A stretch of DNA of 64,000 bases from Methylicorpusculum oleiharenae (GCF_009828925.2 NZ_WUTY02000001.1:3502492-3566491); one strand, 5' to 3'. Counted from the stretch's first letter, positions 44,452-54,478 are shown. Numbers and translations: made by a program. The notes: generated from the letters alone by a model not told the origin.

Positions 44452-44797
44452 TTGTCTGAGGCCTTGGTCAACAAAGTCTTCTTGAATTCCCGCAGTAGGG
44501 AAGGGACGATTTCAATTGCTCCGCGCTAAGTATATTGTTCTTATTTAATATTTCCGTCAGATAGTTTTCACATCGCTGTATTCTTATATAAATCAATGCT
44601 ATGGCATTGAATCCTAATCACCAACAGCAAACCTCGTTTGCTGCTGGTGAACCTCTCTTAACTGCCATCGGGCTAGCCACAGAATTCGCAAGCAATAAAT
44701 AGTACGCTCAGGCTTTATTAAGGTCGTTGGCACGATAGCGCTGCTGGTCGAAACTTCGGTATCGGAGGAAATTCCTAAAACTTTCATTTACATACTT
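44452..44797. other. Intergenic region before the ars operon, with a 14-bp-arm hairpin
   Basis: At 44619-44649 the arms CACCAACAGCAAAC and GTTTGCTGCTGGTG pair with one mismatch around CTC. No T-run follows, so it is not a classic terminator. I see no gene in this 346-bp stretch. Confidence 0.5.
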
Positions 44798-44809
44798 CAA
44801 CTATAGTTG
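44798..44809. promoter_or_regulatory. Putative ArsR operator
   Basis: The perfect palindrome CAACTATAGTTG ends 12 bases before the arsR start. Its position and symmetry suit an autoregulatory ArsR site overlapping the promoter and ribosome site. Confidence 0.6.
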
Positions 44810-44821
44810 TAGAGTAATAGC

Positions 44822-45160
44822 ATGAATAAAGAACTCGCCACCTTACTTTTTGAATCGCTGTCCTCCGGCATTCGCCTTGATGTGTTCCGGTTGTTGGTCA
44901 AACACGCACCGACCGGTCTGGTTGCCGGTGAAATTTCCACTGAATTGACTTTGCCGCCGACCAACCTGTCCTTTCATTTGAAAGCGATGACGCATGCCGG
45001 CCTGGTCAACGTCACTCAAGAAGGACGTTACCAGCGTTACCGAGCCAATTTAACGGTCATGCAATCGTTGATCGATTATCTGACGGCGGAGTGCTGCACG
45101 GGTCATCCCGAACTTTGTCTCGATGCCGGTGAGGCTTCGGCGTGTTGCAATAGCGACTAA
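44822..45160 (+). CDS. arsR: ArsR-family arsenic-responsive repressor
   Basis: A 112-residue winged-helix protein. The DNA-binding helices lie about residues 35-65 (VAGEISTELTLPPTNLSFHLKAMTHAGLV). The arsenite sensor is the C-terminal Cys-rich part: AECCTGHPELC (about 90-100) and ACC (about 107-109), like the C-terminal Cys type rather than the helix-3 ELCVCD type. It likely represses the operon until As(III) binds. First gene of the run, 32 bp before arsC. Confidence 0.9.
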   Translation: MNKELATLLFESLSSGIRLDVFRLLVKHAPTGLVAGEISTELTLPPTNLSFHLKAMTHAGLVNVTQEGRYQRYRANLTVMQSLIDYLTAECCTGHPELCLDAGEASACCNSD

Positions 45161-45192
45161 TTTTTTCCATCCACAACTCAGCACTTTCCATT

Positions 45193-45672
45193 ATGAATGT
45201 TTTATTTCTTTGTACCGGTAACTCCTGCCGATCTTTGATGGGCGAGGCCACTTTCAACCATCTGGCGCCCGAAGGCTGGCATGCTATCAGTGCCGGCAGC
45301 AAGCCCATCGGTCGTTTAAACAGCGGCGCCGTGGCTTTGCTGCAAGAAAAAGGTATCTCCATCGAAGGCTATTACAGCAAATCCTGGAACGACCTTCCGG
45401 TCACGCCGGATATTGTCATCAGCGTTTGCGGTAACGCCGCAGGCGAAACCTGCCCGGCCTATCTCGGCCCGGTCATGCGCGCTCATTGGGGCGTGGAAGA
45501 CCCGGCGCATGCGGAAGGCACGGAAGCTGAAATCAAAGCGGCATTCGAGACTGCTTACGGCATTTTGCGTCACCGCATCGAAACCTTCCTTGCCTTGCCG
45601 CTGGACGAACTGAAGAACGATCCGGCACGTCTGAAAGCCGAGCTGGACCGCATCGGCACCTTGTTACCTTGA
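45193..45672 (+). CDS. arsC: Arsenate reductase, LMW-phosphatase type
   Basis: A 159-residue reductase of the low-molecular-weight tyrosine-phosphatase fold. The active-site loop CTGNSCRS (Cys-x5-Arg, residues 8-15) is at the N-terminus. Further Cys residues (VCGNAAGETCPAY, about 76-88) are candidates for the resolving cysteines. It reduces As(V) to As(III) for export by Acr3. It lies between arsR and arsD with gaps of 32 and 16 bp. Confidence 0.92.
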   Translation: MNVLFLCTGNSCRSLMGEATFNHLAPEGWHAISAGSKPIGRLNSGAVALLQEKGISIEGYYSKSWNDLPVTPDIVISVCGNAAGETCPAYLGPVMRAHWGVEDPAHAEGTEAEIKAAFETAYGILRHRIETFLALPLDELKNDPARLKAELDRIGTLLP

Positions 45673-45688
45673 TTTTTAGGATTTTTTT

Positions 45689-46045
45689 ATGAGCACTATT
45701 CAAATTTTCGATCCGGCCTTGTGTTGCAGTACCGGCGTCTGCGGTGTGGACGTCGATCAGCAATTGGTCGATTTTTCCGCCGACGTGGATTGGGCCAAGC
45801 AAAATGGCGCACAAATCGAGCGTTTCAACCTGGCTCAAGAACCGATGGCGTTTGCGGAAAACCCGGTCGTCAAAGGCTTCTTGGAACGTTCCGGCGCGGA
45901 AGCCTTACCGTTGATTCTGGTCGACGGCGAAGTGGCTCTGGCCGGTCGCTATCCCAATCGTAATGAACTGACACGCTGGGCTGCAATCAATTCAATTGAC
46001 GAAAAGTCCGAGTCCAGCTGTTGCAGCGGCAGTAAGTGTTGCTAA
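45689..46045 (+). CDS. arsD: ArsD arsenite metallochaperone
   Basis: A 118-residue protein with the ArsD As(III)-binding cysteines in ALCCSTGVCG (Cys12, Cys13, Cys18) and a C-terminal Cys pair cluster (SSCCSGSKCC). ArsD passes As(III) to the ArsA ATPase, which follows after 11 bp, and raises its activity. Confidence 0.92.
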   Translation: MSTIQIFDPALCCSTGVCGVDVDQQLVDFSADVDWAKQNGAQIERFNLAQEPMAFAENPVVKGFLERSGAEALPLILVDGEVALAGRYPNRNELTRWAAINSIDEKSESSCCSGSKCC

Positions 46046-46056
46046 AGGATTACAGC

Positions 46057-47841
46057 ATGAAATTTCTCGATCGACCGCCTCGCTTTTTGTTCTTTACCGG
46101 CAAAGGCGGTGTCGGCAAGACTTCGATCGCCTGCGCCACAGCCATTCATTTGACCGATGCCGGTCGCAAGGTGTTGCTGGTCAGCACCGACCCTGCCTCC
46201 AACGTCGGCCAGGTGTTCGGCATCACCATCGGCAACCGGATCACCGAAATAGCTGTGGTGCCGGGTTTGGCCGCTTTGGAGATCGACCCGCAAGACGCCG
46301 CCCAAGCCTATCGCGACCGCATCGTCGGCCCGGTACGCGGCCTGTTACCGGAAACGGTCGTCAAAGGCATAGAAGAACAGCTTTCCGGTGCCTGCACAAC
46401 CGAAATAGCGGCCTTCGACGAATTCACCGCGCTGTTGACCGATAGCGCGCTGACGGCGGATTACGATCACATCGTGTTTGATACCGCGCCGACCGGCCAT
46501 ACCATTCGCTTGTTGCAACTGCCCGGTGCCTGGAGCGGTTTCCTGGAAGCCGGTAAGGGCGATGCGTCCTGCCTGGGGCCTTTAGCCGGCCTGGAAAAAC
46601 AGCGCGAACAATATAAAGCTGCCGTCGATGCCTTGGCGGACGCCCAGCGCACCCGGTTAATTTTAGTTGCGCGCGCTCAGCAAGCCACCTTGCGCGAAGT
46701 CGCCCGCACTCATGAAGAACTGGCGTCGATTGGTTTAACGCAACAACATCTGGTCATCAACGGCATCCTGCCACACAGTGAAACCGAGCTCGATCCTTTG
46801 GCTCTGGCAATTCACGAGCGCGAACAAGCCGCATTGCAGTCTATTCCTGCCGTTTTGCAAACGCTGCCGCGTGATCAGGTGATGCTCAAACCTTTCAATA
46901 TGGTGGGCTTGGCCGCATTGCGGCACTTATTCGACGACACGCCCAGAATGACCGAAGTCACCATGGATGCTCCGCTGGTACTCGATGAACCGGGCCTGTC
47001 CGAACTGGTTGAAGAAATAGCCAAAGACCAACACGGCCTGATCTTGCTGATGGGTAAAGGTGGTGTCGGCAAGACCACCCTGGCCGCCGCCATCGCGGTG
47101 GAATTAGCCCGGCGCGGATTGCCGGTGCACCTGACTACATCGGATCCCGCGGCCCACTTGGAAGACACGTTGAATGAGGCTTTGGACAATCTGAGGGTCA
47201 GCCGCATCGATCCCCATCTGGAAACCGAACGTTATCGCCGGCATGTATTGGAAACCAAGGGCGCCAAGCTGGATCAACAAGGCCGCGCGCTGCTGGAAGA
47301 AGACTTGCGCTCTCCCTGCACCGAGGAAATCGCGGTGTTTCAGGCCTTTTCCGCCATCATCCGCGAAGCAGGCAGCAAGTTCGTCGTTATGGATACCGCG
47401 CCGACCGGCCATACCTTGCTGTTGCTGGATGCCACCGGCGCTTATCACCGGGAAATCAGCCGACAGATGGATACGACCGGGCTGCACTACAGCACACCGT
47501 TGATGCGGCTGCAAGACCCGAAACACACCAAAGTGCTGATCGTTACGCTGGCAGAAACCACGCCGGTACTCGAAGCCGCCAACCTCCAGGCCGACCTAAA
47601 ACGCGCCGGCATCGAAGCCTGGGCCTGGATCGTCAATTCCAGCGTGGCGGCCACTAAAACCGAGTCGCCCTTGTTACGGCAACGGGCCGCCAATGAACTG
47701 CGGGAAATCAATGCCGTCGCCCGTCAGCATGCCCGTCGTTATGCTGTGGTGCCGCTATTGCAAAAAGAACCGGTTGGTCTAGCGTGCTTGTCGGCGCTGA
47801 GCCAACCCTTGATCAATCAAGATCCGGAGAGACTGTGTTGA
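46057..47841 (+). CDS. arsA: ArsA arsenite-stimulated ATPase
   Basis: The ATG at 46057 has AAAGGA 7 bases ahead and is favoured over an in-frame start at 46036 inside arsD. The 594-residue protein is the usual two-half ArsA: A1 P-loop [14 protein letters not shown] (about residues 11-24) and A2 P-loop [16 protein letters not shown] (about 330-345), each followed by a DTAPTGHT signature (about 147 and 447). Cys in SGACTTEI and SPCTEEI correspond to the As(III)-binding Cys residues of each half. It powers export through the membrane carrier encoded next. Confidence 0.93.
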   Translation: MKFLDRPPRFLFFTGKGGVGKTSIACATAIHLTDAGRKVLLVSTDPASNVGQVFGITIGNRITEIAVVPGLAALEIDPQDAAQAYRDRIVGPVRGLLPETVVKGIEEQLSGACTTEIAAFDEFTALLTDSALTADYDHIVFDTAPTGHTIRLLQLPGAWSGFLEAGKGDASCLGPLAGLEKQREQYKAAVDALADAQRTRLILVARAQQATLREVARTHEELASIGLTQQHLVINGILPHSETELDPLALAIHEREQAALQSIPAVLQTLPRDQVMLKPFNMVGLAALRHLFDDTPRMTEVTMDAPLVLDEPGLSELVEEIAKDQHGLILLMGKGGVGKTTLAAAIAVELARRGLPVHLTTSDPAAHLEDTLNEALDNLRVSRIDPHLETERYRRHVLETKGAKLDQQGRALLEEDLRSPCTEEIAVFQAFSAIIREAGSKFVVMDTAPTGHTLLLLDATGAYHREISRQMDTTGLHYSTPLMRLQDPKHTKVLIVTLAETTPVLEAANLQADLKRAGIEAWAWIVNSSVAATKTESPLLRQRAANELREINAVARQHARRYAVVPLLQKEPVGLACLSALSQPLINQDPERLC

Positions 47842-47950
47842 AACGCTTGCACACGCCTATCACTTTTTAGTCAATCCCCCCTCGAACTCCTTTCAAAGGG
47901 TAAAGTTATTTTTAGCAAAATCCTTACTACAAAATCTACGAGGCAAGACT

Positions 47951-49126
47951 ATGACAGCCAAACAACACGCAATGGGATTTTTTGAACGTTACCTGACTCT
48001 CTGGGTAGGTTTGTGTATCGCCGGCGGCATTCTGCTGGGCGCTTTCGCGCCTAATTTCGCCAAGACGCTGGACGGCATGAGTATCAATGTTAACGGCGCG
48101 CCGGTCGTCTCGATCCCTATTGCAATCTGCCTGTTTTTCATGATGTACCCCATCATGGTCAAGATCGACTTTGCCGAGGTGGTGAAAGCTGGCAAGAGCA
48201 TCAAGCCGGTCAGCCTGACCTTGATCGTCAATTGGGCGATCAAACCCTTCACGATGTACGGCATCGCCTATTTGTTCTTGGGTGTGTTGTTTCAATCGTT
48301 GCTAGGTGCCGACGCGGTGGACTTGGTGAAAATGCCGTTCGGCCTCGATTTGCCGGTTGGCAGTGAATACGGTTCCGGCACCGTCATTTTGCAAGATGGC
48401 GTCAAAATGCTGCAAGTACCCTTATGGCGCAGCTACCTGGCCGGCTGCATTTTGCTGGGTGTGGCGCCGTGTACCGCGATGGTGCTGGTCTGGGGTTATC
48501 TGGCTGGTGGCAATGCCGGACATACCTTGGTGATGGTGGCGATCAACTCATTGGCGATGCTGTTTTTGTATGGCTTGATCGGCGGCTTTTTGTTGGGCGT
48601 GGGCCAATTGCCGGTGCCCTGGGAAGCCTTGCTGTTGTCCATCAGCATCTACGTGGCCTTACCATTGGTCGCTGGCTTCTGTTCGCGAAATTGGATCATC
48701 GCTCATAAAGGACTGGACTGGTTCGAGCAAAAATTTCTGCATGTATTGACCCCGATTACCATCATCGCCTTGCTGTTGACGCTGGTGCTGCTGTTCTCCT
48801 TTAAAGGCGAAGTCATCACCGCCAATCCGCTGACGATACTGTGGATTGCAATTCCTTTGGCGATACAAACCATCCTGATTTTCGCCATCACCTACTTGGC
48901 CGCCAAGCTGTGGGGCTTTTCCTACGAAAACGCCGCGCCCTCGGCCATGATAGGCGCTTCCAATCATTTCGAAGTCGCCATCGCCACGGCCGTCATGTTG
49001 TTCGGCCTGTCGTCCGGCGCTGCGCTCGCCACCGTGGTCGGGGTACTGATAGAAGTGCCGTTGATGCTGGCTCTGGTAGGGTTTTGCAAACGTACACAAC
49101 ATTGGTTCGGTGAAGAGCGCTCTTGA
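47951..49126 (+). CDS. acr3: Acr3-type arsenite efflux carrier
   Basis: A 391-residue membrane protein with about ten hydrophobic helices. Signature segments of Acr3 are present: [16 protein letters not shown] (about residues 57-72), [33 protein letters not shown] (around the conserved Cys at about 176) and [14 protein letters not shown] (about 335-348). It expels As(III), probably with ArsA. The last 21 codons and the stop, plus 41 bp beyond, are duplicated in inverted orientation at 39512-39616; this copy is presumably the original because the protein end reads naturally ([14 protein letters not shown]). Confidence 0.92.
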   Translation: MTAKQHAMGFFERYLTLWVGLCIAGGILLGAFAPNFAKTLDGMSINVNGAPVVSIPIAICLFFMMYPIMVKIDFAEVVKAGKSIKPVSLTLIVNWAIKPFTMYGIAYLFLGVLFQSLLGADAVDLVKMPFGLDLPVGSEYGSGTVILQDGVKMLQVPLWRSYLAGCILLGVAPCTAMVLVWGYLAGGNAGHTLVMVAINSLAMLFLYGLIGGFLLGVGQLPVPWEALLLSISIYVALPLVAGFCSRNWIIAHKGLDWFEQKFLHVLTPITIIALLLTLVLLFSFKGEVITANPLTILWIAIPLAIQTILIFAITYLAAKLWGFSYENAAPSAMIGASNHFEVAIATAVMLFGLSSGAALATVVGVLIEVPLMLALVGFCKRTQHWFGEERS

Positions 49127-49167
49127 GTTTACATCAGCAAACCAATGCCAGAGCGGTGATGGCCTTC
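49063..49167 (+). repeat. 105-bp sequence shared, inverted, with the hsd breakpoint
   Basis: Covers the 3' end of acr3 and the first 41 bases after it; identical to the reverse complement of 39512-39616. The two copies enclose 9,446 bp and could invert that segment by recombination. Confidence 0.92.
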
Positions 49168-49257
49168 AATGCCTCCGACTACCCAGGCTAATCAAATAGC
49201 AACAAGATACATCTTATGACATTGACCCCCTATACGCTTATAAATTAAAAGCTTTTT

Positions 49258-49764
49258 ATGATTAACAAAGTTTATAACGTTCTGATTTTATGTACCGGCA
49301 ACTCGGCACGCAGTATCATGGCGGAAGCGGCATTTAATAAGCTAGGCAATGGAAGATTTAAAGCTTACAGTGCAGGCAGTCATCCTACAGGCACGGTTCA
49401 TCCTTTGGCGATCGAACAAATTAAAACCTTGAATTATCCCGTCGAGGAATTACGGAGTAAAAGCTGGGATGAATTTGCCGCACCGGATGCACCCGTCATG
49501 GATTTTGTGATCACTGTCTGTGATAAAGCGGCTGGCGAAGTCTGCCCGGTATGGCCCGGAAGGCCAATTACGGCCTATTGGGGATTTGAAGACCCTGCGG
49601 CAGAGCAAGGTAATGAAGATGCTAAGCGCCATGCTTTTAAACTTGTTTTCAATTTTATTCTGACGCGTATCAGGTATTTTATAGTCCTGCCACTAGAACA
49701 GCTTGATTCTCTCGCGATCAAGCAAGAAATGGACAATATAGGGCAACTCAAAAACGACTTGTAG
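49258..49764 (+). CDS. arsC: Second arsenate reductase, LMW-phosphatase type
   Basis: A 168-residue protein with loop LCTGNSARS (Cys-x5-Arg, about residues 12-19), Asp in the late FVITVCDKAAGEVCPVWPG block and the WGFEDPAAEQG motif. It differs clearly from the first ArsC (45193-45672), so it is a paralogue rather than a fresh duplicate. It lies 131 bp after acr3, separated by the shared 105-bp sequence. Codon use is more AT-rich than in the arsR-acr3 genes, suggesting separate origins. Confidence 0.9.
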   Translation: MINKVYNVLILCTGNSARSIMAEAAFNKLGNGRFKAYSAGSHPTGTVHPLAIEQIKTLNYPVEELRSKSWDEFAAPDAPVMDFVITVCDKAAGEVCPVWPGRPITAYWGFEDPAAEQGNEDAKRHAFKLVFNFILTRIRYFIVLPLEQLDSLAIKQEMDNIGQLKNDL

Positions 49765-50224
49765 CGTAGGTCTTCATTTAGCATACAAAGCCTTAAAAAG
49801 TAAATTTGTCACGCGTGGCCTCTTTGACGATTGGTCCGAAAAGCATTGATTGTCATAAAGCTGCAATATTTTAGCTTCATCATTCTCAATAATGCAGTTG
49901 CAGTCATTTTCTCTGATGGGCTTAACCGACATCACCAAACCTATAAACCCAAAAATGCAGCTGATTTATCGAAAATACTGTTCGCTCTGAATTACCTCGA
50001 AGCCTGTCATGAATTTGTCGAACAGGTGAACGGGAATGCCATTAAGTTAAATTCAATCGATAGGCACCATTGTAGGAGCGAGGCATTGCTGCTTCTACGA
50101 AATACGCTTAACTTAATAGCATGGGGTAAACGGTATTTTCAGGCATTTGCCAGACAGGCGTATGCCTTGTAGCCTTTTTGCACTTTTAGTGAAGTACCTG
50201 TTTTTTCCAAGCTAATTGATACCC
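49765..50224. other. Intergenic region with a REP-like palindrome
   Basis: 460 bases without a convincing gene. Around 50070-50101 a GTAGGAGCGA...TGCTTCTACG palindrome resembles the REP-like GTAGGAGCGG repeat also seen near 56809. An open frame at 49831-50172 crosses this repeat and lacks a ribosome site, so it is not annotated. Confidence 0.45.
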
Positions 50225-52129
50225 ATGGTCATTCAAGACAATTTGTCCTCATTAATTTCGCACGATTCATATTGCGATACACTAAGCCAGTTAATGCTGG
50301 ATGTCTGCGAGATCCGCAGTCATGTGGTCGAAAACGCCGATTTAAGATTGAAAAAATATTCAAAATTTTATCGATCCGGCGTCTTTACCAAGAGCGCTAT
50401 TAATCTGGCCCATTATTTGGCGCTCAGGCAGTTTGATTTAAGACATTTACAGCAGCGACTAGCGCAAGTGGGTTTGTCTTCTCTGGGGCGGGCGGAATCT
50501 TCGGTTTTATCCACATTGGATGCTGTCATTAACTTGTTGAGGCATGCTACTGATAAAAACATTATCGAAGATGATAAAAATATTCGTGAATTTGGCTTCA
50601 ATAGAGGACAGCAACTGCTGGAACAGCATACTATCGAATTGTTTGGTACTTACTTTGAAAAAAGTAAAGCGCATGTAATGGTAACGCTGGGAACTGATTC
50701 GGCATGGGACTACCCATTGGTTAGCGCGTTAATGAGTAAAGGCATGACGTGTGCCCGAATCAATTGTGCTCATGATAACCCCCAAATATGGCAAGCCATG
50801 ATCCGGAATATCCGCAGAGCCGAAGCGGAAACAGGTCGCAGTTGCCGGGTTTTGATGGATCTGGCTGGGCACAAAATCAGAACCGCTGCGATTGAATTGG
50901 GTCCAGCTGTTCACCATATTAAAGTTAAACGTGATGCTTATGGAAAAACGGTATTGCCGGGCAGGTTGCTTCTGGTTAACGAGCAAGTTGGCGCTGTGCC
51001 TTCCGGTCAAGAAGACGATGGTTTATTTAGAGTGACAGTGCCGGAAGCATTTTTTCATAGCCTGAAGGCGGGCCATCATCTGGCCTTTGAAGATTCGAGA
51101 GGCAAATGTCGCCAACTCATTGTTGAACAATTGATTTCCGATTCTGAATGGCAAGTCAGATGCGAACAAAGCAGTTATCTGGTTTCAGAATGTGAATTAC
51201 AGTTGCTGTCTGACGCTGATAGCGCCAAGACGCCTGAGTCGACTTGTAAAATTGGCCGCTTTGACGGCTTACCCAAGAAAATTTTGCTCTTTAAAGACGA
51301 TCTGTTGCTGTTGACTGATGCTTCACAATTGGGCGCTCCGTGCGGGATAGATGAACAGGGCGTAACGATTAAACCCGCTCAGATCGGTTGCACTTTGTCG
51401 CATGCGATCAATCGATTGAAAGCGGGCGATCCCGTCTGGATTGATGACGGTAAGTTGGGAGCAATCGTCGAAACGATTACAGAACAAGGTGTTTTATTGC
51501 GTGTAACTAAAACGCGCAGCAGCGGTGTATCAATTTTGAGCGACAAAGGCATTAATTTTCCCGAAACGGATTTGGCCTTGCCTGCATTGAGTCAAAAAGA
51601 TATGGAAGACCTGGATTTTGTTTGTTCTCATGCTGATTTGATCGGGTTCTCTTTTGTTGAATCGCTGGCGGATATGGGGTGCTTAATCGATGAACTGGCG
51701 AAACGCAGTGCTACGGATTTACCAATCATTGCCAAAATAGAAACTAATCGCGCGGTTAAAAATTTACCGGAAATCATACTCGGCACCATAGGCCGCCATA
51801 GTTTAGGCATCATGATTGCTCGGGGAGATTTGGCGGTAGAACTGGGAAGTGCGCGCTTGGCAGAAATTCAGGAAGAGTTGCTCTGGTTGTGTGAAGCCGG
51901 TCATGTGCCTGTAATTTGGGCTACCCAGGTGCTCGAATCCATAGCCAAAAAAGGCACGAAATCGAGGCCGGAGTTTACCGATGCAGCCATGGCAGTCAGG
52001 GCTGAATGCGTGATGTTGAATAAAGGACCTTTTATTATCGATGCGTTGGAAGCCTTGGTTAACGTGATGATTCGTATGCAAGAGCATCAGCACAAAAAAT
52101 TTCCCAGGTTACGCGCGTTGCACTGGTAG
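50225..52129 (+). CDS. Large-variant pyruvate kinase
   Basis: The ATG at 50225 is preferred to a TTG at 50216; neither has a strong ribosome site. The 634-residue protein is longer than the usual 470-480. An N-terminal extension of about 140 residues (helical, SHVVENADLRLKKYSKFYRSG) precedes the pyruvate kinase core: VMVTLGTDSAWDYPLV, GMTCARINCAHDN, VLMDLAGHKIRT, then FSFVESLADM, PIIAKIETNRAVKNLPEII, GIMIARGDLAVELG and VIWATQVLESIAKKGTKSRPEFTDAAMA. Catalytic Lys/Glu/Asp positions (AKIE, RGDL) are kept. It stops soon after the barrel, so the C-terminal allosteric domain is missing and regulation should differ. It would convert phosphoenolpyruvate and ADP to pyruvate and ATP, in the cytoplasm. 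Confidence 0.8.
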   Translation: MVIQDNLSSLISHDSYCDTLSQLMLDVCEIRSHVVENADLRLKKYSKFYRSGVFTKSAINLAHYLALRQFDLRHLQQRLAQVGLSSLGRAESSVLSTLDAVINLLRHATDKNIIEDDKNIREFGFNRGQQLLEQHTIELFGTYFEKSKAHVMVTLGTDSAWDYPLVSALMSKGMTCARINCAHDNPQIWQAMIRNIRRAEAETGRSCRVLMDLAGHKIRTAAIELGPAVHHIKVKRDAYGKTVLPGRLLLVNEQVGAVPSGQEDDGLFRVTVPEAFFHSLKAGHHLAFEDSRGKCRQLIVEQLISDSEWQVRCEQSSYLVSECELQLLSDADSAKTPESTCKIGRFDGLPKKILLFKDDLLLLTDASQLGAPCGIDEQGVTIKPAQIGCTLSHAINRLKAGDPVWIDDGKLGAIVETITEQGVLLRVTKTRSSGVSILSDKGINFPETDLALPALSQKDMEDLDFVCSHADLIGFSFVESLADMGCLIDELAKRSATDLPIIAKIETNRAVKNLPEIILGTIGRHSLGIMIARGDLAVELGSARLAEIQEELLWLCEAGHVPVIWATQVLESIAKKGTKSRPEFTDAAMAVRAECVMLNKGPFIIDALEALVNVMIRMQEHQHKKFPRLRALHW

Positions 52130-52149
52130 CTTAGAGGGGGCTTGGCTTC

Positions 52150-52878
52150 TCAGATATAAAATGCCGCCATTTTTCGCCAATAACTGGCACGGTGAGCCCG
52201 TCCATCCCATTCGTGCAAGGCATGCCAAATCCCTTTGGACCACAAAATATGACTCAGATGGTGATTGTTGCCAAGGAATGGGTCCTCTTTGCCGATTGTG
52301 AAAACCATGTCCATGTTGCGTAAATGCTGTAAGTGCCAATCACAGTCGAGCTGGGGAAGAAAGTGCGTCGGGGTGTTGTGGTAGATATTTTCATCATAAT
52401 AGCCGTGAAACAGATTATGAAAGTGTTCAACAGCCAGGGTCAGATCATAACGGCCTGAAAACGCGCATAACTTTTGAAAGAGGTGAGGATGGCGGAAGGC
52501 GATATTGGCCGCCTGGAACGCCCCCAGGCTACAACCCTGAACAATAGTGCAGGGATGCTCGTTTTTCCAGGCCATAAAAGGCAGGACTTCATTCAGAACG
52601 TATTCTTCGAATTGAATATAGCGACCTATTTTCTCGGCCGGATGTCGCCAGTCACAATAAAAAGTTTCCCAGGGTATGCTGTCAACACAATACAATTGAA
52701 GATGCCCCGCGTCGATTTTATGTGACAGCGCGTGGACTATTCCCAGCGTTTCGTATTCGAAAAAACGCCCTTCGCGGGTGGGGAACATCAAAACTTTGGC
52801 TCCGGCATGTCCGAAAACCAGTAACTCCATATCCCGCCACAAACGGGGACTATGCCAGCAATGATATTCCCGATTCAT
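52150..52878 (-). CDS. Alpha/beta-hydrolase esterase-family protein
   Basis: A 242-residue hydrolase like the esterase D/antigen-85-type family. The nucleophile elbow is GCSLGAF (Ser about residue 118). A candidate catalytic Asp lies in FTIGKEDPFLG and the His in HEWDGRAHRASYWR. There is no signal peptide, so it is probably cytoplasmic. The substrate is unknown. It converges with the pyruvate kinase gene, 20 bp away. Confidence 0.75.
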   Translation of the reverse strand: MNREYHCWHSPRLWRDMELLVFGHAGAKVLMFPTREGRFFEYETLGIVHALSHKIDAGHLQLYCVDSIPWETFYCDWRHPAEKIGRYIQFEEYVLNEVLPFMAWKNEHPCTIVQGCSLGAFQAANIAFRHPHLFQKLCAFSGRYDLTLAVEHFHNLFHGYYDENIYHNTPTHFLPQLDCDWHLQHLRNMDMVFTIGKEDPFLGNNHHLSHILWSKGIWHALHEWDGRAHRASYWRKMAAFYI

Positions 52879-53193
52879 AATTTTCTTATAAATGCCTTCA
52901 ATTCGGTTAACAAAGTAGGTGTCTGTTTTGCAAAATACTCAGGATTTACATTGGCGTAAGCGGGATAGATAGCGGACATGGGAGAAGGGTATGAGATAGG
53001 GAGTGTTCGATATAGTCCGGTTGACAGTTAGTTTAGTTCATAAGCATTTTGCAAAAAAAGTTCGTGGTGAATTTATCTAAGCAAGAACGACTGTACCTTC
53101 GACAAGCTCTGGGTGAACGGGATCACTTTTATTTGCTGACAAAATAAACACGACTGAGCAATAACGGACAATTGAGGATATGCCTTTTAGATT
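52879..53193. other. Intergenic region, nothing recognised
   Basis: About 315 bases between the esterase gene and the terminator of the glycerophosphodiesterase gene. I see no gene, repeat or clear Pho-box pattern here. Confidence 0.4.
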
Positions 53194-53226
53194 AAAAACC
53201 CGGCTGTTGTTGCCAACGAGCCGGGT
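53194..53226 (-). terminator. Rho-independent terminator of the glycerophosphodiesterase gene
   Basis: On the minus strand, ACCCGGCT and AGCCGGGT form an 8-bp stem followed by TTTTAAT, 11 bp beyond the stop. Confidence 0.75.
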
Positions 53227-53236
53227 CAATACACCG

Positions 53237-54478
53237 TTATTTCAAATTCATGCAGTTAGCATAATAGGTGACAGTTGCGGGCCAATCTGAAAATATGCCC
53301 ATAATACCTACATCCTGGGCCAAGACATCCAGAACAACCAGCATGTCGCCATCTGTTTTAATGCCGTCAGTGATAGATTGATAATAATATCCTCCACCGT
53401 TTTTCAACAGACCGGAACGTTCAATCGTCCAGGTGATAATATCCAGGCCTGCGGCTTTCGCTGCTCTGGCATACTCAGAAGGAACGATCTTGTTGTTGGC
53501 ATCCAGGGTCACCAGGACCCACATAGGAGGCGCTACAATTTTCACGCCTTCGGCAGCAAGTGATGGTAACTTAGTGATAGCGGCCGGTACTTGATCAGGA
53601 AAATCCAGGGTTTCCAGGTAAACAGCTTGCTTGCCGAATTTGGGTTCGTTGGCAATCCAGTAACGTACGTCTTCAAGGTCAAACGATTGGGGATATACAT
53701 TTTTGGCAGGTACGCCTTCCATTTTGTATTCATTAATCATTTTTTGGGCGTAAGCCTGTTGAGTGAAACCATTAAAAGGCATCGCTACGCTGGGTGATTT
53801 CAATTCAGGAGTCATTTTGACGCCCAGTTTTTTAAACAAGCGGATACTTTCTCTATGCGTCAACAAAGTGCCTTTGGATGAATATAAATCAGTCCGGAAA
53901 CTGGCCGTGGCATTCATAAATTGACTCAGTGTTTTGGCATTACGATTACCGGCATCCATTTTGCCTTTCAATGTTTTGAATTCATCCAACGAAATATCAC
54001 TGGTGCAGCAGCTGACATTTTTATAAGGCGTTTCACTGTTCATGTCTGGCTGAACGGAACACTTTCCGGCCAAATTGGTTTCCAGAATGTTGGTGGTTGT
54101 TTCTAGATCACACTGAGAATGCCGGCAAACCAGTTCCTTATCTTTGGTAAACGTGACATCACATTCGACAATGCCTGCGCCCATTCGCGCGGCTGCTTCG
54201 TAAGATTCTTTAGTGTGTTCGGGGAATTGCAGAGGCGCTCCGCGATGACCTATCGAAAAGTCCGATTTATAAAAGGGACCTTCAGAGCATTGTTGTAATG
54301 CTTTTTTTAGATCGCTTTTTTCCATATCGTTAACCAAAAAATAAGGCCTTGGGCCTAACTGGATATTTTGACCAAAACGTGCGTCTGATTTATTGTTTTT
54401 TTGATCGGCAGATACCGCCATTGATGATGCTGTAGTAACAGCAAATACAACTGCGAGAATCACTCTACTTAAGTTCAT
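53237..54478 (-). CDS. glpQ: Exported glycerophosphodiester phosphodiesterase
   Basis: The ATG at 54478 has TTGGAG 6 bases upstream; a TTG at 54490 is the in-frame alternative. The 413-residue protein has a signal peptide ([21 protein letters not shown]) and a GDPD TIM barrel: [23 protein letters not shown], with the catalytic His-Arg and Glu (about residues 78-90), and [30 protein letters not shown] (second His, metal Glu/Asp). It splits glycerophosphodiesters such as glycerophosphocholine into glycerol-3-phosphate and an alcohol in the periplasm, supplying phosphate. It is about 415 residues, longer than cytoplasmic UgpQ and nearer GlpQ. No clear Pho box precedes it. Confidence 0.85.
   Translation of the reverse strand: MNLSRVILAVVFAVTTASSMAVSADQKNNKSDARFGQNIQLGPRPYFLVNDMEKSDLKKALQQCSEGPFYKSDFSIGHRGAPLQFPEHTKESYEAAARMGAGIVECDVTFTKDKELVCRHSQCDLETTTNILETNLAGKCSVQPDMNSETPYKNVSCCTSDISLDEFKTLKGKMDAGNRNAKTLSQFMNATASFRTDLYSSKGTLLTHRESIRLFKKLGVKMTPELKSPSVAMPFNGFTQQAYAQKMINEYKMEGVPAKNVYPQSFDLEDVRYWIANEPKFGKQAVYLETLDFPDQVPAAITKLPSLAAEGVKIVAPPMWVLVTLDANNKIVPSEYARAAKAAGLDIITWTIERSGLLKNGGGYYYQSITDGIKTDGDMLVVLDVLAQDVGIMGIFSDWPATVTYYANCMNLK

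Noticed and set aside
48841-49113. Frame ending in the same 15 residues as the truncated HsdR tail
   Set aside because: The shared peptide is only an alternate-frame reading of the 105-bp acr3 sequence, not a shared protein domain.
49831-50172. 113-residue open frame between the second arsC and pyruvate kinase genes
   Set aside because: It crosses a REP-like palindrome and lacks a ribosome site and recognisable features.
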